From the NCBI GenBank assembly GCA_002633005.1, contig NMRA01000280.1:249564-313563 (forward strand): DNA of 64,000 bases, in the 5' to 3' direction. The notes under the pieces are model-generated. The model was not told the origin of the DNA. It ran no database searches and saw only the letters and a program-made list of their open reading frames with translations. Below, in pieces: positions 39,801 through 50,955 of the stretch. Within the stretch, counting starts at the first letter, position 1, and each line of letters starts with the position of its first letter. The DNA is from Phoronis australis (Eukaryota; Phoronida; Phoronidae). The position numbers and the translations under genes are program-made.

Positions 39801-42800
39801 GTTTTTACGATTTTTATTACAAATTGCTGTTATCTGCCAGACATTCGCTGAAATCAAGTCTGGTGTCTGCCATTTAAATACGCTTAAAATCTTCTTTTTA
39901 ACAAATGATATTTGTCCTAGAGGCAGAGTATTCGTCTGCTAATGCGGGAGTTGTGGATTCAAATCTGCACTACTGCTATTTTCTGTAAAAATATTTTTCT
40001 CGCTGAGATGGTCCGTTTGATACACCTTTCAATTTTTGTTTAAAGATAAAATAGAAGTAGTTGTTAAGCAGGCCATTTTGGTGTCTTAACAGTATTCAGT
40101 ACTAAGCTGTGCTCCTTGTGGCCCTCAAAGGCTGACACTCAAATCATGCAATGCTTATTCTAAAGTGTATTAGTAATCTTGACTGTCACAACTGTTGCGC
40201 AGATGTCACAGTTGTTGGATATCCAGTTGATTGTGATTCTCTGTTGAATTAGTCATGAAGCATCAACGTAGCGCTTCAGGTTTGGCCAAATATGTGTAAA
40301 NTCTGTTAACACCAGTTTAGTGTTGCATAAATTTTCAATTCAATAGGACTGCAGACAAACTATTGGCTCAAATCAAGTTGCCCATGACTTGATTAATGGC
40401 TTAGTGAACATATTGCACTCTGTTCACTGGCAATATGGGCTTTTTTGTATTGGGATAAGTTAGGATATTAGCCAATTGCATTTTATTGAGTTTTGATTTC
40501 TTTGGAGATGTGTTCGGCTGAAGTAACCTACCTGTCAACATTAACAGGTCAAAAAATACCACCCATTTTTAATGCATCACTTCTTACAGGAACCACCACC
40601 CATAATTTGAGTTTTTTTCTGAAGACCACCACCCATGAATTTTTATTTCTACTGCCGTCCCCCCCCCTCCCACACGGATTTTACTGGAACAGCCCTAAAT
40701 CCATTGTGTTTTTACGATTTTTATTACAAATCGCTGTTATCTGCCAGACATTCACTGAAATCAAGGCTGGTGTCTGCCATTTAAATACACTTAAAATATT
40801 CTTTTTAACGCATGAGATTTGGCCTAGAGGCAGAGCATTCGTCTGCTAATGCGGGAGTTCTGGATTCAAATCTGCACTACTGCTATTTTCTGTAAAAATA
40901 TTTTTCTCGCTGAGATGGTCCGTTTGATACACCTTTCAATTTTTGTTTAAAGTTAAAATAGAAGTAGTTGTTAAGCAGGCCATTTTGGTGTCTTAGCAGT
41001 ATTCAGTACTAAGCTGTGCTCCTTGTGACCCTCAAAGGCTGGCACTCAAATCATGCAATGCTTATTCTAAAGTGTATTAGTAATCTTGAATGTCACAACT
41101 GTTGTGCAGATGTCACAGTTGTTGGATATCCAGTGGATTGTGATTCTCAGTTGAATGAGTCATGAAGCGTCAACGTAGCGCTTCAGGTCTGACCAAATAT
41201 GTGTAAATAAGCTAGTGAATACACTAACTCTGTAATAGCAAATTTATCATATTGTCAATAATTTATTGCAGACGTATAAAAAACTGGAATCCATGCGATG
41301 GTATGAGGCGTTACTGTTTTATGGGTGTAAGCCAGACCAGGAGATGAGTGCTGATGATGATGATATCCGACTCATGCCCAATATTATTGAAAAGGTCTTG
41401 TTACCAAAACTTACAGGTGAGTAAGAATTTCCGATGAACTGCTAAGAATTATCCCAAATCAAAGGCTATTTATTTCCAAAGCACTAGGTACACAGCTGAA
41501 GCATTGCGGGTTCAATTACATGTCTTTGGAAGGTGTTCTTGTCAAACTCTGTGTTGTTTCTTCCCTTTTGTTCATGAAAACATCCCTTGAAACTGATACT
41601 ACTCTCATTGAGGAAGTATAGTAAGTATTGTGCTGACAAAACACGGGGTATAAGCAATTCCATTGATCAATTTGCGACCTCAGATTTTGTTTGGCAACGT
41701 GGTAAAAATACCGAGTCGCCATGCCACTTCCGAGCATGCACTCAAAATAGCACTGGAAGTAAACAGACAGAAGTCTGAATCGTTGATCAAAAATTTGAAG
41801 GGCCTAGCTGTGTTCATGTGGCCCAGGAGGTGGACCTACACACAGGGCGTTGGGTCCAAAGGGGGAAAAATTGGTGATTAATGAGCATGCAAGATTCTCC
41901 TCATCTTCAATTCAAGCACAAGGGTTTAGTACATGTCTTGTGTCACACTAAACGCAACATCTTTCTAATCATTTCCTGTCTGTTTGGCCCAGTTTACCTA
42001 CCTACAACGATTGTTTTCTGAGGAAGACACTGGTTTGATTCCCCAATGACACCAGTTCTGTCTGTTTCAGCTCTCATCGACACCGTGTACGATCCAATGT
42101 CCTCACGACAGACACAGAACCTTGTTGAGCTAGTGGAACAGTTGTTTGATGATTATCCAACCATCCACGCGACTAACAAGGCCACTCAGGTCTGTGTTGA
42201 TGATAGAAATAAAAGAGGAGTAGTAACATTTATTGTTGATAAGTATGTCATCTTGCTATATTTTGTTGCATACTGTCTCGTGAGTGTGGTTACTCTTCAC
42301 CTATTCAGCACACAAGATGGCTGACAAATAGGAATTTATTCTATAAGTTTTCATAAATATACATCAAGAACTTTTTCTCTACTTTTAGCATTGTTTGTTT
42401 GGTGCAGATGTCATACAACAACATGGTAAATAGATAAATAACAAATTAGTTGTATTTGAAATAACTTTCGAATTACTGTAAACCATCCTCATCCAGCTTG
42501 AGACCCTTTGCAGTATTTTCTATGGTTTTGTCGAAAACTTTTTTCGTGGAGGACAGTAAAAGATGTAAGAAGTATGGTGAAATTTTTGCTATTTTTTATT
42601 TAATAGAATGTCATTTATCTTAATTGTGAACATACCATTTTCCCTAGAATTTCACTATGATAAGTGTGTTGTTGAGGGTATTCTTTTTCGACAGGCTCTG
42701 GTAAAAGCTGTGGTGAAGAGGATACACAAGTGCCTGGATAATGATGTGTTTATGCCTCTCTATCCAAAACCGTAAGTCTAGAAACCACTTGCCTGTAACT

Positions 42801-45800
42801 ATTAGGGTTGTTGTCATTGTCTGGCAGATAACGACGAGAACTGGCGTTTTTTTATTAAAATCACAAAACAACAAATTTTGTTGTTTTATACTCTTGTCCA
42901 AGTTAATAACTTCAAAAAGTCCCATTCAGCAACAATCACAAAATTGCGTTTTTCGGCCACAAAAACGATACTGTCCCTTTCATGTTTGCATCCACGGATT
43001 TTCAAGTCTTTGAATCTGTCAATTTAATTGCCTTTGTTGTTAGTAGAAACAGACATAATGTGCCTGTGTTTCTTGAGTTCTAAATTCAAATCACTGCCCC
43101 TGGGAGCCTGTAGCAATCCCAAGCCTCACATCTGCGTTGCTGTGCGCTATTAGTCTGTCTGGGACATAAGTAAGCTAAAAATTCTTCAGTTTGGGACTGG
43201 TATAATTTCTGAAATTGCAATTTATCCTAGTTTCCATAAAGGCTTATTATATGAGGTGATACCCATAAGTTCTCCATTGGTAATTTGCCCCCTTCGAAAT
43301 AGCCCCCTACACGTATGAAATGGTCCTGGTGTTTCTTCCACGAGTCCATGCATTTCTGATACTCTTCGCACGTCTCCCTTGGTAGCTGATTGCTGGTGAA
43401 TCTCCTGTGTTGACTTGAAATGGTACATTTAGTTTGGGGAATAGAAATCAGTTTCAGGGGGCTACATCTGGTGAGTAAGCCGGTGTGGAATGACCTAAGT
43501 GTTTCTAGAATCCAAGAATTCTTGAACACCATGCGATGTGTGAGTGGGCGCATTGTCTTGATGAGAGGACCAGTCATTGTTTTCCTTCAGAATCTGTTCT
43601 GGTCGTTTGTAGTGAAAGGTCTCCCTAAGTAGTTTTAAAACTGCACAGTAAAACTCTACATTAACAGTTTGTCCCTGAAGAACGAATTCCTTGTGGACAA
43701 TGCCTTGCACGTTAAATAAAAACAATCAACATGGACTTCGCGTTGCTTTGAACTTGGCGTGCTTTCTGCGGTCTCGGTGAACGAGGTGACTTCTGTAGTG
43801 AAATCTGTTGCTTAACTTCGTGGTCATGGCTGTATATCACCAGTAATAATCTTAAAAACAACGTCACCTCTGACTCAGTTTTTTTTTGAGATCCCAGCAA
43901 ATCACAGTTTGGCGGACCTTCTCATTGTCGCTAAGCAATCGCGAAATGAATTTTGGAAGAAGCATATGTCGTGTTCAGTTGGTCAGACAAAATGCGCCTG
44001 AACATTCCCGGAAGACATACCTAAAATGTTGTAATCGTCATGGTTATTCTTCTGTGGTCTTTTTCAACATTCTGTGGTCTTTTGCTTGTCTAAGGTCTCT
44101 CACATCACTCATTTTCAATTGAAGTTCGTCTTTCCTTGAAATGTTGAAATCACCCAAACACCCTGTTTTGGTACATTGCATGATTCCCAAAAGCTTCTTA
44201 GAGGAGGGGATATGTTGCAATTCCAGTCTTGCTGATGTTGAAACAATATCTCATGTACATTCTTTGTGCCTGCAAATAAGTCACTTCAAAATTGCCAATT
44301 ACATGGAAGCTTTCTGGCTGAACATCCAAAAGCTCAGCGATGAACGTACGCCACCTGAATTACCACGCACGCACGCACACATGCACCCATGCATGCACCC
44401 ACGCACGCACGCACACATACACACTCACATAAAGGGTGGCAAGTAGAACTGTCGGGCCACGTTTACTCACTACATCCAAATTACCACAACTGATGGGTAC
44501 CACGTCATATTTCTTCAAGTATTCATAAATTAAGTGTTAGGTGACATCTATATGATACATACCATGCTAAGAGGCAATTGGGCTTTTCTTACAAGTTAAC
44601 AAATTTGACAAAATATAATTCCAATTAATTGTTCACCTTATTAGTTCTCAAGAAGAATTTTTACTGTTGCACAGAGTGCACAATTGTGGTTTAAATGCTA
44701 TTTCATTGTGGCCTGTTTTAGGATGCTTGAGAACAGGCAAGGTGCTCCTAATATGTTCCTGCAAAGGCAGTTCTGGACATGTACTAAGGTGAGGCATTTA
44801 CACTTACCTACCTGTTTTATTTTATTGTGAGTAGAAAAACATGCTCTGAAGATTCTGTTTGTTGGATTTAAGATTCTCTTGTCTTGTGTCGTCCAGGCTG
44901 CTGGTACATGACTCTGGTGGCGCCCCGACTGAACCCATTGTCATTCATGTATTCCTAATCAGAGAGTCGCTAGGAATTACCCACAATATTTTAAGAAACA
45001 ATGACTAACAAATAGCTAGAGTGACATGCGACAAAAACAAAGATTTTGGGTTTTTTTTGGCAGTCACAGTGAATATCAGGCGAAGAATTAATGTGTTCTC
45101 AACTCCTGGTTTCAGGAATGCTCGGAATATCAGCTATTAGATGTTCCTAAACATTCAGTCACCTATTAAGTTATTTTTAGCCTTTTTTATCTGATTTCGT
45201 GTCAGAAAATCCCTGAATTTACCTTTCAGATAAACGTTTTAACAGTACTGAGGTTGCATGCAGCTTGGCAAATGGTAACCAGTGTTGTATTTATGTAGTT
45301 GCTAGGTAACATTTTGGCATGGCACAGTGTCATCGATGAGGGCATTCTCCAGGAACTAGCACTAGATGGCCTTCTGAATCGCTACATTATGTTGTCGCTA
45401 CGCACCGCTGATGTCAACTCACTACTGATCAAGAAATATCAGGCTGTAAGTCACTGATGGTAGTGCTGGTTGTGTACAAGTTACTGTCAACTTTGTTTAT
45501 TGTTTAATCAGATTCTGCTCACCTGAGACCACGACCACCACTCAACTTTGCTTGAGACTTGACTTGTATTCTGACCAGGCCCGTAGCCAATATTATACGA
45601 GGGTGGGTTTGAATTTCTAAAACGCTGGACCTTTTGATGGCGTTTTGCAATAAGTAGCGTCGACCCTCTCTACCTTTTTGGTTAGCGCCCTTCAGAAGCT
45701 GACAATGAGCGACCCAATAAGTTTCCAAAGCTTTATTGTCAACAAAATCAATAGTTGAACAAAATCCATCAAAAGATAAAGCTACAATACACTTAACTCA

Positions 45801-48800
45801 GTGTACATGAAAGTTCCACTCTAAGTACTTTGCTCATCGAAGCGAGGACATACACAGCAGGTTAATACGCTACCAAATTTCATCTTCCTGGGATTTATTT
45901 GTTCAAAACGCTGGACAACTCTGTCAATTACTTTTTATCTCTTTGTTGTAATGAACACGCATCTGTGCCAGGGATGACATTCGGTCACCACTCATACTTG
46001 CTCGCATGAACGTGTCAAGTCTGCATAATGTGCTAGCAGATCTCTCACATTCACACGATGTCACCGGTAGTGTAGCCAAAATTTTCTGCAGTACATAGAC
46101 GTTCGGATACAAAGTTTGGTCACAGTCTTTAATAGTCTAGACACATGTCGACGGTCTATTCTGATGGAATTTCCACTTGTGCCTCCATCGGATGAGAGCA
46201 GATCTGCTTGATTCGTGTTGATGACTTTTGGCTCAATTTCCCCGAGATGAGATGGAATCAATGCTAGAAGGGAGGATGCTGTAACGGTTGTTCGTGAAAA
46301 AAGGGCCCCAAATTCAGATGCAATGTGATCCAGAAACGGTATCACCACTGTTCTCAAACAATACTGTTTGGAGATTGTGCCTGTTTTCCCTTATTTGTGC
46401 TTTGTCCTTACTGTTTAAGGCAGTGTCAACACCTTTCTGTGGATTTTCCATCATTCTTACAAATGTATTGGCATCATCTAATGCCTCCATGTGATATCTT
46501 CTTGAAATGCTCAGACAGTACTTTTGTTTTATGATGCCACTACCTGAATGGCCTGTTCACTAACTTTGTTGGCTGCCTTGTTATGTCACTTTTTGAAAAT
46601 AAAGCTCAAGAAATGCAGAGCGCACCATCAATTTTTTGAGCTATACACCAATGAAATGCCAAACTCTTTAAACTAAGCGTGTCTGAATGAGCGATTACAC
46701 CCCGCCGCATACTCTGTTGGAAAATGTAGCTTGGAGATGGTTTGTCGTGACTTTTGATAAGTTTGTATTTTTGCACGTCACGTAATTTGCTTAAGGCGTT
46801 AGAAACCTCTATTGAGTCTGTTGCTCGGACGAACTCTGCGAGGTTGTGCACCATTGACACTGGTTTGCTGTTAACATCAGACTTTTCTTCATTGACTGAA
46901 GATTGGTTAGTGGGCATAGGCATACATGTACTTGTTCCGTCCTGTGAGCAGTCACCCGTGTCTATATCGGGGTTTTCTGTAAACAGTACAGCAGTTAAAC
47001 GTCTGGTTTTGGGAACAGGAGTAATAGTGAAGATACGTAAGCTGAACTAAAGAGTGGAAATGCATACAAATATGCATCATTATGCATGTCAATCTAATGA
47101 TCCACTAGTACAGTGTAAATTGTAGTCATCACGAGACCACGTGCGTTTGTGGTTAGTCGGTGGCTTTGAAACTGTCAGTCTCTTGAAGCGTCCTGTGGTT
47201 GTCTGTAGGCCTAACATCCTGTTATCTACAAGAACTACTAGGCGATGTTCTTGAGGTCTGATGTCACTATGCAAAATGGTTTGAATCAGCAGAGCATTTA
47301 GGTTTCGAAATCATTACTAGTTTTGTTATTGTAATAAATAGTGGCTGTAGTAATTTTTGTTGGTGTTCAGCTACGTCCTTATCGTAGCCTATAGCTGGAC
47401 CTTTTTGGCGGCGGGTGTGGGGGGTTCGATCGAACACCCCCTGGCTACGGGCCTGCTGACCAGTCATGGATGGCTTTGATTACTGTTGTGCTCCCATGTG
47501 GCAGTTTTGGTTATGTTTTGCTCGTATTCTGGGAGTTCCTCAGGATTTTCATGGAATTTGGCAAGTAGTTTTGTGTGAAAGACGATAAGGCCTTTCCAAT
47601 TTTGGTTAGATGTATTCCGCGTCATCAAATGGCAGTTTTTATGATACTAAAAAACTCCCCAAGAAACACACCATTAACGGTGCAGTCTTTGGTGCATTTC
47701 AATGTTCTACATTGCTCTTGTTAGACCTTTCTTAGCACTACATGTCATAACTGTGATCTAGCAAATCAGACCTAATAAAAGTAACATCACTGATTTTCAT
47801 TAAACGTATTTGCAACATGCAGTTTAGTTCAATATATAGGGTTTTCATTTTCTAGTAACTGTAGTGTGATTGGCTTGTACTCTCTTTTTGTGTGTTATAG
47901 AGTAACTATAAACACTGTTGTTTGTCATTTTTTAATGAAACATGCTGTTTGTAGGCACTTCAATGTCTCCATACTTCGTAATCTATGGGACCACAGAACT
48001 GTTGTTGCAACTGGACCTTCTGTGCATAGAATACCAATAACTTAGACTCAAAGTGCTTTAAATATTCAAGTCTTTAATTAATTTTTGGAGATCTGTTTTA
48101 ATTAATTTTTGGAGATCTGTTTTCATGCTTCAAATATTTCCTTTTCTGATTAAGTTGTAAATAGTCCTTCCATGCAACAGTGGGTGGTTCATATTAAATA
48201 TTCCTCCTAATAGGCTTCTTATATCAAACAGGTGACGTCTGTGTTACCGAAGCCATGGTTCAGACGGCTGGAGGGTGACTGTACGCTCAAGAGGCTGGAG
48301 TCATTGTGTAGCTGTCTGATGTCTGTTGCCAATTCACTGGACCGTAACTGTACTAGCAATAGGGAGACAGACAAGAAAGAGCTAAGGTGTGCATTGTCGG
48401 GGGCCCTACATAAGCTTAATGGGTACCTTGCCTAATCAGTCTCAATGTCTGATGTAACAGCGAGCCCTCTGAAATCAGCTGGGTTATTAAGTGACCATCC
48501 AATAGTGTTTTTGTCGAACAAGCATTCTGCGGCACCTGCAGCACGTGATGTGGGTGGATATTTATTACGCTTTGCTTTAACGTTGATCGGATGTATTTAT
48601 TACTCATTCAAAAAATCCAAGGTGACCAAACGTCCATAGATGAAAAAAGTCCCATTTGTCTTTGCCAGTTGAACCTGTCTTGATATAGTTTAAGACTGAG
48701 TCAAGCAGAATGTGCTTCGTGCGTGCACTACACAAAGATGTTCAATGTCAGATGATTGTTATTAATTAGTTTTGATTAACGCCCATAGAAAAGGTACACG

Positions 48801-49176
48801 TTTCTGTTTTACTCTGTTGAAGGCATGCACTTAGTTTCTCAAATGCCCTGAGCATTAAACTGGACATATTTGATAGTATGCCAATGAAATAGTACTTGAT
48901 GAAGTTATGTTCATTAGTGTGTTTGCGCGTGCATGTAAGCGTGCATGTGTGTGGGTGTGCATGTGGGCGTGTTTGTGTTTTTGCCTGTGTTGTGGTTTTG
49001 TCTTTTGACACTGCATAGCTGTGTTACGATTTTCAGGACAAATGCAAAAGTATTACATCTAGATTTCTCTTCTTTTTTGTAGAGATAAAATCAAACAGAT
49101 AGCAGAGATCCTTGTAAACATGAACGCCATGAATCATGCGATGACTCTGGCCAATATGTTTAGTTTGAAGATATGA
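27889..49176 (+). CDS. PAXBP1: PAXBP1 / GCFC-domain protein (PAX3/7-binding protein 1 homologue), complete, 19 coding exons
   Basis: Nuclear protein; vertebrate PAXBP1 links PAX3/7 to H3K4 methyltransferase, and the related GCFC2 acts in spliceosome disassembly. Exons: 27889-28117, 29605-29729, 30065-30188, 30553-30682, 31404-31516, 32496-32572, 33426-33616, 34546-34735, 35883-36000, 36240-36303, 37141-37253, 38907-39106, 41272-41416, 42071-42189, 42695-42771, 44722-44788, 45299-45445, 48232-48386, 49083-49176. Phases join to 825 residues (human about 917). Visible: basic/acidic N-terminus with ASLLSF, EVFRVKKSSHSRKI, RGEIPDA plus RKKRQMARE (about 160-180), WEEQQIRKG, a coiled coil ending in FFQQMRGYV, VTEREARR, and the GCFC domain (about 495-790) with ISLCLPKLFTPLIRLQLLDW and DNDVFMPLYPK. 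Start ATG 27889 matches the human MF(R/K)K start; in-frame ATGs at 27880 and 27841 are alternatives. The exon 5 donor is the weak GTCGGT. Confidence 0.94.
28351..29113. mobile_element. DNA element with about 155-bp terminal inverted repeats and one internal ORF
   Basis: The left arm from 28351 to about 28506 and the reverse complement of about 28955-29113 are clearly the same sequence. The outer 87 bases differ at about six positions; inner parts are more diverged. Both arms end inward with an actatttcccggttg-like block. Between them a minus-strand ORF of 111 codons (28615-28950) starts right inside the right arm. Its protein has no family I recognise. No clear target-site duplication is visible. 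Confidence 0.75.
28615..28950 (-). CDS. Unrecognised 111-residue ORF inside the long-inverted-repeat element
   Basis: Open frame filling most of the interior of the 28351-29113 element. It begins MEGVTWRSKPHL and is mixed charged and hydrophobic with no transmembrane run and no visible zinc-binding or DDE-type catalytic pattern. It could be a relic of a transposase exon or simply chance; its placement exactly between the arms is the only support. Confidence 0.25.
   Translation of the reverse strand: MEGVTWRSKPHLIYRLLKIVTFDEVKLIETRHPLLKLRSQGFEFDPMVTLVCICYQESAKKAKVVFEVQIGETGITSDNFVEKWLNGHNYKKIGKGEMLLQLFLHIMSGKL
29170..29245 (-). mobile_element. tRNA-derived SINE candidate (A and B boxes) in PAXBP1 intron 1
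   Basis: On the minus strand, tggttagcacac (29231-29220) fits a pol III A box, and ggatcgattcc (29195-29185) fits a B box at tRNA-like spacing. The tail and boundaries of the element cannot be fixed from one copy. Confidence 0.45.
29730..33425 (+). other. PAXBP1 introns 2 to 6
   Basis: Introns 29730-30064, 30189-30552, 30683-31403, 31517-32495 and 32573-33425. Apart from the 26-bp minisatellite in the last, they show only AT-rich sequence with no recognised element. Confidence 0.5.
32837..33210. repeat. 26-bp minisatellite, about 14 copies, in PAXBP1 intron 6
   Basis: Tandem unit tatccagcctctagtgtaca plus aattct, with scattered variants (tagcg/tagtg, ctatat/ctgtat) and one copy lengthened by a few bases. 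It ends about 215 bases before the next exon. Confidence 0.93.
37330..38300 (+). repeat. Degenerate serial repeat, 'TAGTGGCA' family, in PAXBP1 intron 11
   Basis: Copies of a core like cctagtggcaattt occur near 37690, 37820, 38160 and 38258, each followed by ttttctttgc-like and ctaccaa(g/a)ttcctt-like phrases. They are the reverse complement of the family in MAP3K7 intron 9. A 27-base direct duplication (ctgtctgggcgtataactgc) sits at about 37345-37390. Confidence 0.55.
38555..38648. repeat. 26-bp tandem repeat, about four copies
   Basis: Unit resembles cacacggtgggcgcatatca, with drift between copies; lies about 260 bases before PAXBP1 exon 12. Confidence 0.8.
39788..40300 (+). mobile_element. 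tRNA-derived SINE-like unit, copy 1
   Basis: Contains a pol III A-box-like ttgtcctagaggc near 39912 and a B-box-like ggattcaaatc at 39955-39965. The match to copy 2 is nearly continuous over 513 bases. Upstream sequence 39690-39788 continues the repeat, because a third, inverted copy at about 42785-42985 covers that part too. Confidence 0.65.
40695..41207 (+). mobile_element. tRNA-derived SINE-like unit, copy 2
   Basis: A box tggcctagaggc at 40820-40831 and B box ggattcaaatc at 40862-40872, both a better fit to consensus than in copy 1. It has the same length as copy 1 but lacks copy 1's upstream extension, so it joins unrelated sequence at its left edge. Confidence 0.65.
42785..42985 (-). 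mobile_element. Third, partial and inverted copy of the intron-12 repeat
   Basis: The reverse complement of this stretch aligns with about 39690-39845 (shared phrases: ggccgaaaa, ttgaagttat, ttatctgccagac) but lacks the tRNA-like part. It lies in PAXBP1 intron 15. Confidence 0.55.
43230..44130 (-). pseudogene. Mariner-family transposase pseudogene in PAXBP1 intron 15
   Basis: Minus-strand fragments in several frames resemble mariner transposase: a piece with EVKQQISLQKSPRSP and ARQVQSNAKSMLI (43712-43900), then GIVHKEFVLQGQTVN and the catalytic-region phrase HQDNAPTHTS (43495-43725), then a C-terminal piece (about 43227-43500). In mariners the HxDNAPxH motif carries one of the DD34D aspartates. 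Frameshifts and stops separate the pieces, so it cannot encode an intact enzyme. Terminal inverted repeats were not located. Confidence 0.85.
44362..44428. repeat. (ACGC/ACAC)n microsatellite
   Basis: Run of acgcacgcacac and atgcaccc-type tetranucleotides just beyond the 5' side of the mariner relic. Confidence 0.8.
45446..48231 (+). other. PAXBP1 intron 17
   Basis: Holds a 1.9-kb hAT-like element (45576-47455). Beyond it are one copy of the gtggcagttttgg repeat near 47500 and a 24-base direct duplication (ttaatttttggagatctgtt) at about 48075-48123. Confidence 0.6.
45576..47455 (-). mobile_element. hAT-superfamily transposon, degraded, with terminal inverted repeats
   Basis: Ends at 45576-45590 (caggcccgtagcca) and 47442-47455 (tggctacgggcctg) are perfect inverted repeats. 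The flanks share ctgacc, an imperfect target duplication. Minus-strand pieces include a C-terminal hAT dimerisation-like segment with TLPVTSCECERSASTLCRL (about 45924-46112), a middle segment (46061-46357), and an N-terminal piece with KYKLIKSHDKPSPSYIF (46606-46923). The last resembles the TTF/ZMYM-type zinc-finger region of hAT-derived proteins. The frame is broken and much of the catalytic middle is missing or unreadable. Confidence 0.8.
48915..48992. repeat. TG-rich microsatellite in PAXBP1 intron 18
   Basis: Imperfect (TG)n with gcatg and gcgtg interruptions, about 90 bases upstream of the last PAXBP1 exon. Confidence 0.75.
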
Positions 49177-50402
49177 GGACCTGCATAGCACATTAGTCAG
49201 GTGACACTGTAGCACTACTGAAGAATAAAGGGTGGTGTTCCTAAAACTTGAGGTATCCACCACCAAAGCCGTGAACTTGGAAGATTTCAGCGGACACCAT
49301 TAGGACCCTATTCTTCAATCTGTAATGCACTGGTCCCCGCATCTCAAATGATTTACCTATACAGAACTGGCCCGTTGTATTTCTACCCAGATAAGAAAAT
49401 ATTTCTGGGCTTGCGAAGAACTAACAGTCTGTCATTACTTGAGACTGGGTTAATTATGTTGGGTTGTTGGTCTCATCATTTCATGGGTGGGATGCATTAT
49501 GGCTGAAAGTGACCTGTTTCCATGTGTTAACACTAGATGGAGTTGTTAGTGGGCACTTAACACACCAGCTGTCTGCTACTTCAAGGCAGAACATTTTAGT
49601 GTGAATACCTGGGGTGTGTTCACCATAGTGAGATGGTACAAGTTTAAGAAAGATTATGCAGAGTTTCAGCGATGGTTCACCAGCTGTTGTCAGTGAATTT
49701 GCCATGGCCAACCAAAACAGCAACAGTATGAAAGAAGTCATTTGGCTTTTTCATGGAACCTTGCAGCAGTTATTTCTAACGTTTTCTTACCATACTGCAA
49801 TTTTGTTAATTGTCACAATGTTCTCTTGTTAATTTGCTCGGCCTAGAAATTAACTTGTCATATTTGTTTCAATACAGCATTAAAGTTAAGTAGGACCGCA
49901 GAAAAAGATACGAATTTGGTGAAGTTTGGAACATCATATATCAGAGTTAGTTTCAGATGCTATGCTTTATACACTATCTCCAAAAACCTTATTAACATTT
50001 AATCTTTTAATGTGATCCACTATTGCAAGAGGGACTATCAACAAATAGATTTTTATGTAAAACATCAAAAGCTGCACTGAATAAAAACAAAATGATATTT
50101 TAGAAAACTTTAACTGAAATTTAGTCATGTTTTTGATGGTGTTGTTTTGCTATGAATGTACCTTTCTTTTTTGCTAAATTTTACTGAAAAGACTATAACA
50201 TGACGTAATCAATGGCAGATTGGTACAAAGTCAAAAATTGGATTCTACAGGCTTTCTACTCTATGAAATTACATACTTTTACTAACCCTGGGTTAAATTT
50301 TATAATTTTCTTGTTATTTGGCTGAATACACTGACTTGTGAATAAGGTCCTGCGTAACTTTTAAGTTGATGTGTTTCATTAAATCTGTGAAAATTCAAAT
50401 TA

Positions 50403-50664
50403 ACTAGTGCATAGGAAGCACTTCAGATGCTCTGAGCTTAATAAAACTAGTGCATAGGAAGCACTTCAGATGTTCTGAGCTTAATGAAACTAGTGCATAG
50501 GAAGCACTTCAGATGCTCTGAGCTTAATAAAACTAGTGCATAGGAACTACTTCAGATGCTCTGAGCTTAATAAAACTAGTGCATAGGAAGCACTTCAGAT
50601 GCTCTGAGCTTAATAAAACTAGTGCATAGGAACTACTTCAGATGCTCTGATCTTAATAAAACTA
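50403..50664. repeat. 43-bp minisatellite, six copies
   Basis: Unit starts actagtgcataggaa and continues through cttcagatgctctgagctta. Copies 4 and 6 carry gaactac where the others carry gaagcac, so variants alternate at the right end. Confidence 0.92.
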
Positions 50665-50884
50665 GGTGCGTAAATTATGCAAATGAGCTTGAGGCACCCA
50701 TGAATACCAGTTAATTCGGTTGTGAACATACAACAGCAACTTGACATCAGTCTAATTTTGATGTATCCGAATTGTTTTTAAGTTTTATGTGCTGTTTTAA
50801 GTCAGTGTGTTGACATGGTATAAATATGAGCTATTGGTCTTCTTACATCACGTGACCTATAAGATGGATTTCTGTGATCGACCG

Positions 50885-50955
50885 GTGGTCTCCGCAGCTC
50901 AGAGCGTCTACACAGCTAGCAGGAAATCCTGGATTCGAGCCCCGGTTGGGACAGA
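50885..50955 (+). mobile_element. tRNA-derived SINE candidate
   Basis: A-box-like cgcagctcagagcg (50893-50906) and B-box-like ggattcgagcc (50931-50941), followed by ccggttggga, which gives a tRNA-like T arm. Flanking ends cannot be set. Confidence 0.45.

Larger units (their letters stand above)
39107..41271 (+). other. PAXBP1 intron 12 with a duplicated SINE-bearing segment
   Basis: The intron holds two near-identical 513-bp units in the same orientation (39788-40300 and 40695-41207), separated by about 394 bases. One N is present at 40301. Sequence near 39560-39600 is an inverted copy of the gaacaagttgagacc repeat. Confidence 0.65.
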
